Shown one piece after another: positions 1-4,385 of a stretch of DNA of 8,008 nt. The translations under genes were made by a program, and so were the position numbers. The stretch's first letter is position 1, and every line of letters starts with the position of its first letter. The notes under the pieces were generated by a model. It searched no databases, had not been told where the DNA came from, and saw nothing but the letters and a program-made list of their open reading frames with translations. The DNA comes from 66-474 sp035547895 (GTDB lineage Bacteria; Pseudomonadota; Gammaproteobacteria; Xanthomonadales; Rhodanobacteraceae), in the NCBI GenBank assembly GCA_035547895.1, contig DASZTT010000002.1, positions 1 through 8,008 on the forward strand. The letters are read 5' to 3'.

Positions 1-276
1 GTCTGGACGTTCCTCGCGGTCGAGCTTGATGTTCACGAACGCGCGGTTCATCGCGGCGGCAATGTCCGGGTGCTCGAAACACTCATGCGCCATCACGTGG
101 CACCAATGGCAGGCGCTGTAGCCGATCGAGAGCAGGATCGGCGCGTCGGTGCCGCGCGCGTGGGCGAGCGTCGCGTCGTCCCAGGGCTGCCAGTGCACCG
201 GATTGCCCGCGTGCTGGCGAAGGTACGGACTGGACGCGTCGCCCAACCGGTTGCGCGCGAAATCGTCATGGCTCAT
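1..276 (-). CDS. DUF255 / YyaL-type thioredoxin-domain protein, N-terminal part (runs off left edge)
   Basis: Translating the minus strand from the ATG at 276 gives 92 open residues to the window edge. They match the N-terminal thioredoxin-like domain of the DUF255 (YyaL / SPATA20) family: SPYLRQHAGNPVHWQPW at residues 16-32, then GYSACHWCHVM at 52-62 with the paired cysteines C56 and C59, and VNIKLDREERPD at 81-92. Family members are usually about 650-700 residues, with a C-terminal helical toroid resembling glycan-processing enzymes, so roughly 600 residues lie outside the window. The biochemical role is not settled; the CxxC motif only suggests redox chemistry. An in-frame ATG at 285 is an alternative start. 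I prefer 276 because a weak GGGCGG stands just before it, but the choice is not firm. The gene is divergent from rlmI across a 78-base gap. Confidence 0.9.
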   Translation of the reverse strand, partial: MSHDDFARNRLGDASSPYLRQHAGNPVHWQPWDDATLAHARGTDAPILLSIGYSACHWCHVMAHECFEHPDIAAAMNRAFVNIKLDREERPD

Positions 277-354
277 GCCGCCCATGCTAGCGCCGGTCGA
301 ACTTTGCTTGGCGGAGCATGCGGCTTCCGATACTGTGTCAGGTCAACCTTCCGG
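277..354. promoter_or_regulatory. Divergent intergenic region between the DUF255 gene and rlmI
   Basis: This 78-base gap must hold the starts of both divergent transcripts. For rlmI, a GATACT at 329-334 resembles a -10 element, with TTGCTT at 304-309 as a possible -35, but the 19-base spacing is longer than ideal. On the other strand the GGTCAA at 341-346 reads TTGACC, a good -35, but no convincing -10 lies at the right distance. Neither gene has a strong Shine-Dalgarno sequence. The promoter assignments are tentative. Confidence 0.3.
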
Positions 355-1572
355 ATGATTGCCGTGACCCAGCCCGTCGAATACCCCGCGTTGTACCTGA
401 AGCGCGGCGAGGATGCGCGCCTGCGTGCGGGGCACCTGTGGGTGTTTTCGAACGAGGTCGACGTGGCGCGTTCGCCGATGGCGGAGTTCCAGCCGGGCGA
501 GCCTTGCGTGGTGGTCGCCGCGAACGGCAAACCCATCGGCGTCGGCTACGTCAATCCGCGTTCGCTGATCTGCGCGCGGCTGGTGGCGCGCGGCATCGAT
601 CATCCGCTCGACGCGTCGCTGCTCACGCATCGTCTGCAGGTCGCGCTGGCACTGCGCGAACGGCTGCACCCGGAACCGTTCTACCGGTTGCTGTATGGCG
701 AATCCGATGGTGTGCCGGGTTTGACGCTGGACCGTTTCGACGACGTGATCGTGGCGCAGGCAACCACGGCCGGCATCGAACGACTGAAAGCGCAGGTCGA
801 AGCGGCGGTGCAGAAAGTGGTGGGGCCGCGCGCGCTGATCTGGAAGAACGACGCGGGCATCCGCACGCTGGAAGGCCTGGTGGACTACGCCGACGTCGGT
901 TTCGGCGATCCGCCGGGCGCCTTGCGCGTGATCGAAGATGGCGTGGAATTCGCAGTGGATGCGATCGGCGGGCAGAAGACCGGCTGGTTCTACGATCAGC
1001 GCGGCAACCGTGACGCGCTGGCGCCGTACGTGCAAGGCGCGCGGGTGCTGGACATGTTCGCGTATCTCGGCGCGTGGGGTCTGCGCGCGGCCGCGATGGG
1101 CGCGCGGGAGGTCACGTGCGTGGACGCCTCGGCCTCGGCGGTGAAGTTGATCGGCGACAACGCGGCGCGCAACGGGCTGGCCGAGCGCGTGCGCGCGGAA
1201 CGCGCGGATGCGTTCGAGTTCCTGAAAGACTTGCGCGAACGCCGCGAACACTTCGACGTGGTGATCCTCGATCCGCCCGCGTTCGTGAAGCGCAAGAAGG
1301 ACCTGAAGGAAGGGGCGCTGGCCTACCGCCGCATCAACGAACTGGCGATGCAGGTGCTGTCGCGCGATGGCATCCTGGTGACCTGTTCGTGTTCGTACCA
1401 CATGCCGCGCGCCGCATTGCTGGATGCCGTGCAGAAGGGCGCGCGGCACCTCGATCGGAACGTCCAGGTGCTGCAGCAACTGCAGCAGTCGCCGGATCAT
1501 CCGGTGCATCCCGCGATCCCGGAAACCGATTACCTGAAAGGCTTCATCTGCCGCGTGCTGCCGGCCGCGTGA
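355..1572 (+). CDS. rlmI: Class I SAM-dependent 23S rRNA (cytosine-C5) methyltransferase, RlmI type
   Basis: The 405-residue product matches the length and layout of RlmI (396 residues in E. coli), which methylates C1962 of 23S rRNA at C5 using S-adenosylmethionine. A PUA-like RNA-binding domain comes first (about residues 10-85, with RAGHLWVFSNEV), then a linking region with GGQKTGWFYDQR (205-216), then the Rossmann methyltransferase core. The SAM-binding motif is VLDMFAYLGAWG (231-242). Motif IV is LDPPAFVK (305-312), and VTCSCSY (342-348) carries the expected catalytic cysteine, C344 or C346. The C-terminal YLKGFICRVL ending is typical. The frame is open upstream to an ATG at 70, but that would run antisense through the DUF255 gene and the family begins near MIAVTQPVEYP, so I start at 355; GTG at 364 is an alternative. 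It is probably monocistronic or reads into nagZ 69 bases downstream. Paralogues such as RlmK-like proteins share this fold, so exact site specificity is inferred. Confidence 0.92.
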   Translation: MIAVTQPVEYPALYLKRGEDARLRAGHLWVFSNEVDVARSPMAEFQPGEPCVVVAANGKPIGVGYVNPRSLICARLVARGIDHPLDASLLTHRLQVALALRERLHPEPFYRLLYGESDGVPGLTLDRFDDVIVAQATTAGIERLKAQVEAAVQKVVGPRALIWKNDAGIRTLEGLVDYADVGFGDPPGALRVIEDGVEFAVDAIGGQKTGWFYDQRGNRDALAPYVQGARVLDMFAYLGAWGLRAAAMGAREVTCVDASASAVKLIGDNAARNGLAERVRAERADAFEFLKDLRERREHFDVVILDPPAFVKRKKDLKEGALAYRRINELAMQVLSRDGILVTCSCSYHMPRAALLDAVQKGARHLDRNVQVLQQLQQSPDHPVHPAIPETDYLKGFICRVLPAA

Positions 1573-1594
1573 TTCGAACGACGAACGGGTGCTT

Positions 1595-1623
1595 TATCAT
1601 CGGCGGCTTCGGCATGGCTGCCG
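1595..1623 (+). promoter_or_regulatory. Possible -10 element and leader hairpin upstream of nagZ
   Basis: TATCAT at 1595-1600 matches the sigma-70 -10 consensus at five of six positions, but the -35 region (TTCGAA at 1573-1578, 16 bases upstream) is poor. Directly after it, CGGCGGC (1601-1607) can pair with GCTGCCG (1617-1623) through seven pairs including one G-U, with a nine-base loop. If real, this promoter would give the nagZ operon a transcript independent of rlmI, with a leader of about 35 bases. Confidence is low because only the -10 stands out. Confidence 0.3.
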
Positions 1624-1661
1624 CAACCCACAGCATCCTGCATGTTGATCGTTGGACTTGA
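1614..1661 (+). CDS. Possible 15-codon upstream ORF overlapping the nagZ start
   Basis: An ATG at 1614 opens a short frame, MAAATHSILHVDRWT, that stops at 1659-1661, 17 bases inside nagZ in a different frame. The nagZ ATG at 1642 has no Shine-Dalgarno sequence in the bases just before it, whereas a weak GGCGG (1603-1607) precedes the short ORF. Translation of the short ORF followed by re-initiation could therefore feed nagZ. Nothing in the peptide resembles a known leader, and a chance ORF of this length is common, so it is a candidate only. Confidence 0.2.
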   Translation: MAAATHSILHVDRWT

Positions 1662-2661
1662 AGGCAAGCAGCTCGCCGCGCATGAACGCGCGCGCCTGCT
1701 GGCGCCCGAAGTAAGCGGCGCGATCCTGTTCACCCGCAATTACGAGAATCGCGACCAGCTGGCGCGGCTGGTCGCATCGATTCGTGACCTGCGCGGCGAC
1801 GGCTTCGTGTTGAGCGTGGACCACGAAGGCGGCCCGGTGCAACGGTTCCGGGATGGTTTCACGCGCCTGCCGCCGCTGGCGCGCATCGGCGAGCTGTATC
1901 GCCGGGACCGCGCCGCCGGCATCGCGATGGCCGAACGACACGCGATCGTGATGGCCAGCGAAGTGCGCGCCTGCGACATCGACATTTCGTTTGCGCCGGT
2001 GGTGGACCTGGCGCGCGGCAACCGCGTGATCGCGGACCGGGCCTTCGACGCCGATCCGCAGGTCGTGGCCGAACTGGGCGCCGCCTACGTGCGCGGTATG
2101 CGCCTGGCCGGAATGGCGGCGACGATCAAGCATTACCCCGGGCACGGTTCGATTCCCGAAGACACGCACCTGGAAGCCGCGGTCGATCCGCGTTCGCTGG
2201 ACGCGCTTCGCGAAACCGACCTGGTTCCGTTCGTCGAAGGTTTCGCGGCCGGCGCCGAAGCGGTAATGGTCGCGCACGTCACCTATCCGGCGGTCGATCC
2301 GCTGGCGGCGGGCTATTCGAAGACGTGGATCGGTGGCGTGTTGCGCGGTGAGCTGGGCTACCGCGGCGTGGTGTTCAGCGACGACGTTGGGATGGCCGCG
2401 GCGGAATCGGCGGGCGGGATCGGCGAGCGCGTCACGGCGCATCTCGACGCCGGATGCGACCTGGTGCTGGTCTGTCATCCGTCGATGGTGGACGCGGCGA
2501 TCGAATCCGTGCGCGGTCGGGCGCCGTGCGCCCGGGAAAAGACCGCGACGTTGTGCGGCACCGTTGCACCCGGCTGGGAGGCGCTGTCGGCCGATCCGCA
2601 ACACGCGCGTTACGTCGCCGCATTGGCGACGCTCGCCGCACCGGAAGCGGCCCGCGCATGA
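1642..2661 (+). CDS. nagZ: Beta-N-acetylhexosaminidase NagZ (GH3 family)
   Basis: This 339-residue single-domain glycoside hydrolase family 3 enzyme removes N-acetylglucosamine from GlcNAc-1,6-anhydro-muropeptides in the cytoplasm during peptidoglycan recycling. In bacteria with an inducible AmpC its products influence beta-lactamase expression. The length fits proteobacterial NagZ (about 330-340). Seen in the sequence: the N-terminal SGAILFTRNYENRDQL strand/helix, the SVDHEGGPVQRFRDGF substrate loop, KHYPGHG at 163-169 followed by EDTH at 173-176, which supplies the Asp174/His176 general acid-base dyad, and FSDDVGM at 245-251 with D247 as the expected nucleophile. There is no signal peptide, as expected for a cytosolic enzyme. 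The ATG at 1642 gives the usual family N terminus (MLIVGLEGKQL) but lacks a clear ribosome-binding site; TTG at 1645 is the only close alternative. Its stop overlaps the hpt start (ATGA, 2658-2661), implying translational coupling. Confidence 0.94.
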   Translation: MLIVGLEGKQLAAHERARLLAPEVSGAILFTRNYENRDQLARLVASIRDLRGDGFVLSVDHEGGPVQRFRDGFTRLPPLARIGELYRRDRAAGIAMAERHAIVMASEVRACDIDISFAPVVDLARGNRVIADRAFDADPQVVAELGAAYVRGMRLAGMAATIKHYPGHGSIPEDTHLEAAVDPRSLDALRETDLVPFVEGFAAGAEAVMVAHVTYPAVDPLAAGYSKTWIGGVLRGELGYRGVVFSDDVGMAAAESAGGIGERVTAHLDAGCDLVLVCHPSMVDAAIESVRGRAPCAREKTATLCGTVAPGWEALSADPQHARYVAALATLAAPEAARA

Positions 2662-3218
2662 GTGCGATCGAACATCCGCTGGCGGCGGCCTTGCCGCGAG
2701 CCGAACGCCTGCACGATCACGCCGCGCTGGAAGCGGCGATTGCGCGGATCGGGGCCGCCATCACCCATGCACTGGACGGCGAACGCGCGGTGTTCCTGAC
2801 CGTGATGAACGGAGGGATGTTCTTTGCGGCGCCGCTTGCATTGGCGATCGGTTGCGACCTCGAGTTCGACTACGTGCACGCGACGCGCTACGGCGACGCG
2901 ACGGTGGGCCAAGAAATCCAGTGGCGCCGCCGTCCGCAGGCACGGCTCGCGCAGCGCACGGTGATCCTCGCCGACGACATCCTGGATGAAGGCCACACGC
3001 TTGCCGCGTTGCGCGACTACTGCATCGCGGAAGGCGCAAAGCGCGTCCTGATCGCGGTGTTGTGCGAAAAGCGCCATGATCGCCGCGTGCCGGGATTGCA
3101 GGCGGATTTCGTCGGCGTGGAATTGCCAGATCGCTACGTGTTCGGTTACGGGCTCGATTATTTCGGGCAGGGACGCAACCTGCCGGCCATCTATGCCTTG
3201 CCGGAGGGCGACACATGA
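2658..3218 (+). CDS. hpt: Hypoxanthine-guanine phosphoribosyltransferase
   Basis: The 186-residue product is a type I phosphoribosyltransferase that joins hypoxanthine or guanine to PRPP, giving IMP or GMP. The PRPP-binding loop is VILADDILDEGHTL (102-115), with the acidic pair D106/D107 and the phosphate-binding DEGHT. The first loop is VMNGGMFF (49-56), where classical HPRTs have a lysine (LKG). The C-terminal half has VGVELPDRYVFGYGLDY, the purine-contacting region (Val/Leu-Pro-Asp and an aromatic) common in HPRTs. Length is normal (about 180-190). The ATG at 2658 lies inside the nagZ stop, with GGAAG at 2642-2646 as a possible ribosome-binding site; the frame is open further upstream within nagZ but that part matches nothing in the family. 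The gene overlaps the next one by four bases. Its partner downstream releases hypoxanthine, its substrate. Guanine versus hypoxanthine preference cannot be read from the sequence. Confidence 0.92.
   Translation: MSAIEHPLAAALPRAERLHDHAALEAAIARIGAAITHALDGERAVFLTVMNGGMFFAAPLALAIGCDLEFDYVHATRYGDATVGQEIQWRRRPQARLAQRTVILADDILDEGHTLAALRDYCIAEGAKRVLIAVLCEKRHDRRVPGLQADFVGVELPDRYVFGYGLDYFGQGRNLPAIYALPEGDT
3203..3208 (+). promoter_or_regulatory. Strong ribosome-binding site for the methylthioinosine phosphorylase gene
   Basis: GGAGGG ends six bases before the ATG at 3215, inside the last codons of hpt. It is the best Shine-Dalgarno match among the operon genes. It fixes the start at 3215 and suggests that the phosphorylase can be initiated efficiently by itself as well as by coupling to hpt termination. 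Confidence 0.7.
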
Positions 3219-3973
3219 ATCCAGCGGCCATCGACCTTGCGGTCATCGGCGGCACCGGCGTGTATGCGTTTCCGGGCCTGCAACGCGCGCAGCGCCATCA
3301 CGTTTCCACGCGCTGGGGCGAGCCATCGTCGGCGATCGTGACCGGTGAAGTGGAAGGCAGACGCCTCGCCTTCCTCGCGCGCCACGGCGAAGGGCACACC
3401 ATCGCACCGCACCGCATCAACTACCGCGCCAACATCGATGCGCTGCACGAACTCGGAGCGCGGCGCGTGATCGGCGTGAATGCGGTGGGCGGCATTCGCG
3501 ACGACATGGGGCCGCGGGTGCTGGCGATCCCGGATCAGTTGATCGACTACACCACCGGGCGCGTTTCCAGTTTCTGCGACGCCGAGGGCGAAGCGGTGCT
3601 GCACGCCGAATTCGGCGTGCCTTACGCGGCATCGCTGCGGCGCGGTTTGCTCGATGCGGCGCGCCGCGACGGCGTGCAAGTGGTCGACGGCGGCTGTTAC
3701 GGCGCCACCCAGGGGCCGCGCCTGGAAACCCGCGCGGAAATCGCGCGCATGCGTCGTGACGGTTGCGACCTGGTCGGCATGACCGGCATGCCGGAAGCGG
3801 CGCTGGCACGCGAGCGCGGCATCGACTACGCATGCATTGCCGTGGTCGCGAACTGGGCGGCCGGTTGCGGCCCCGATCCGGACGCACCGATCAGCCTCGA
3901 CGAAATCCACGCGCACCTGGCGGCCGCGGTTGGGCAGGTGCCGGCGATCGTGTGTGCACTTCTCGCGGTTTGA
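3215..3973 (+). CDS. S-methyl-5'-thioinosine phosphorylase (MTAP/PNP family)
   Basis: The 252-residue protein belongs to the trimeric purine-nucleoside/methylthioadenosine phosphorylase family. It resembles the Pseudomonas aeruginosa enzyme PA3004, which splits S-methyl-5'-thioinosine with phosphate into hypoxanthine and methylthioribose-1-phosphate. Motifs in order: phosphate-binding IGGTGVY near the N terminus, FLARHGEGH (53-61), PHRINYRANI, VNAVGGI, TQGPRLETRAEI, and GMTGMPEAALARE (188-200), where the Met and Glu contact ribose and base. The specificity position reads VVANWAAG (210-217) with Asn213. PNPs and PA3004 have Asn here for 6-oxopurines, whereas true methylthioadenosine phosphorylases have Asp, so methylthioinosine is favoured over methylthioadenosine. 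The preceding hpt gene would consume the hypoxanthine. Start and coupling are supported by the ATGA overlap and a good ribosome-binding site. Ordinary inosine phosphorylase activity remains possible. Confidence 0.9.
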   Translation: MNPAAIDLAVIGGTGVYAFPGLQRAQRHHVSTRWGEPSSAIVTGEVEGRRLAFLARHGEGHTIAPHRINYRANIDALHELGARRVIGVNAVGGIRDDMGPRVLAIPDQLIDYTTGRVSSFCDAEGEAVLHAEFGVPYAASLRRGLLDAARRDGVQVVDGGCYGATQGPRLETRAEIARMRRDGCDLVGMTGMPEAALARERGIDYACIAVVANWAAGCGPDPDAPISLDEIHAHLAAAVGQVPAIVCALLAV

Positions 3974-3980
3974 GCGAACC

Positions 3981-3997
3981 GCGTCACGAAATGACGC
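3981..3997. repeat. Perfect inverted repeat after the salvage operon
   Basis: GCGTCA (3981-3986) and TGACGC (3992-3997) form a perfect 6-bp inverted repeat around CGAAA, seven bases after the phosphorylase stop codon. As RNA it could form a small hairpin, but no T tract follows, so it is at best a weak intrinsic terminator. It directly abuts the predicted -35 element of the cold-shock promoter, so an operator is an alternative reading. Confidence 0.5.
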
Positions 3998-4026
3998 TTG
4001 CGTGCGGAAAAAACCCGGCTGATACT
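3998..4026 (+). promoter_or_regulatory. Predicted sigma-70 promoter of the cold-shock gene
   Basis: TTGCGT (3998-4003) and GATACT (4021-4026) are separated by exactly 17 bases, each matching the sigma-70 consensus at four of six positions, which is respectable for a GC-rich genome. The spacer contains a run of six A (4008-4013), an unusual AT-rich patch here. Transcription would begin near 4033, giving a leader of about 50 bases. No experimental support is available. Confidence 0.55.
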
Positions 4027-4032
4027 CAACCA

Positions 4033-4079
4033 CGCGGCAGGTCCATGCCGCGAAACGATCGTTGCGAAGAGGGGTCTTC
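4033..4079 (+). promoter_or_regulatory. Structured leader of the cold-shock mRNA: three successive perfect inverted repeats
   Basis: Three perfect inverted repeats fill the leader. CGCGGCA/TGCCGCG (4033-4039 and 4046-4052, six-base loop) would sit at the very 5' end of the transcript. AACGATCGTT (4054-4063) is a ten-base palindrome. GAAGA/TCTTC (4066-4070 and 4075-4079) encloses GGGG, so the purine-rich ribosome-binding sequence GAGGGG (4069-4074, eight bases before the ATG) lies in the stem-loop. CspA-family mRNAs are known for regulatory structured leaders, usually longer than this one. That this leader responds to temperature is inference. Confidence 0.5.
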
Positions 4080-4082
4080 CGA

Positions 4083-4313
4083 ATGGCAGTGGGTACGGTG
4101 AAGTGGTTCAACGACGCCAAGGGTTTCGGCTTCATCACGCCCGATGGCGGTGGCGCTGACGTTTTCGTGCATTTTTCGGCGATACGCGCGCAGGGGTTCC
4201 GCAGCCTGAAGGAAGGCCAGCGGGTCCGGTTCGAGGTCGTGCAAGGCCCCAAGGGCATGCAGGCCTCGGAAGTGATGCCGGAAGAGCACGCCTCGGCTGC
4301 GCCCGCCGCGTAG
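4083..4313 (+). CDS. CspA-family cold-shock protein
   Basis: This 76-residue protein is one cold-shock (OB-fold) domain with a short Ala-rich tail. It binds single-stranded RNA and DNA and acts as an RNA chaperone, typically when temperature drops. The start VGTVKWFNDAKGFGFI contains RNP1 (KGFGFI, residues 13-18), followed by RNP2 (VFVHFS, 27-32) and the aromatic residues W8, F15, F17, F28, H30 and F31 that stack on bases. The family is usually 65-75 residues, so this is full length; the tail EEHASAAPAA is the only extension. An in-frame ATG at 4062 would add seven residues lying within the predicted leader hairpins. I chose 4083 because it gives the normal N terminus and has GAGGGG at a proper distance. 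It is probably transcribed alone and converges on the ABC exporter gene. Which Csp paralogue it is, and whether it is cold-inducible or constitutive, cannot be told. Confidence 0.95.
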   Translation: MAVGTVKWFNDAKGFGFITPDGGGADVFVHFSAIRAQGFRSLKEGQRVRFEVVQGPKGMQASEVMPEEHASAAPAA

Positions 4314-4385
4314 CGGCTGGCGTCCGAACATTCGTTGCAGGGATTCGCGGAATACCGTCTCGGAGCGGTTTGCCACGGATGGCGC
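4305..4385. other. Convergent gap between the cold-shock and ABC exporter genes
   Basis: Both flanking genes end here, so a bidirectional terminator would be expected. The only clear structure is GCCGC/GCGGC (4305-4309 and 4313-4317) around the cold-shock stop codon, with a three-base loop and no T tract on either strand. A shorter ATTC-GCG-GAAT palindrome follows at about 4350-4360. I see no convincing intrinsic terminator and no gene. Confidence 0.35.

Noticed and set aside
70..354. N-terminal extension of the rlmI frame up to an ATG at 70
   Set aside because: It would run antisense through a well-supported DUF255 coding region, and the translated segment matches nothing in the RlmI family, which begins near residue MIAVTQ.
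1468..1490. Repeated CTGCAG units near the end of rlmI
   Set aside because: They encode the LQQLQQ stretch of the RlmI C-terminal domain, a Gln-rich piece normal for the family; codon repetition explains the repeat.
343..1509. Long minus-strand open frame (388 codons) opposite rlmI
   Set aside because: It is antisense to a gene with intact motifs. Its Arg/His-rich composition is typical of shadow frames in GC-rich DNA.
1597..2604. 335-codon minus-strand frame opposite nagZ
   Set aside because: It lies antisense to NagZ, whose catalytic motifs are all present; the translation has no recognisable domain and is compositionally biased.
2454..2657. Upstream extension of the hpt frame inside nagZ
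   Set aside because: The frame is open, but the extra 68 residues are not seen in phosphoribosyltransferases and nagZ occupies that DNA; the ATGA overlap start at 2658 fits the family.
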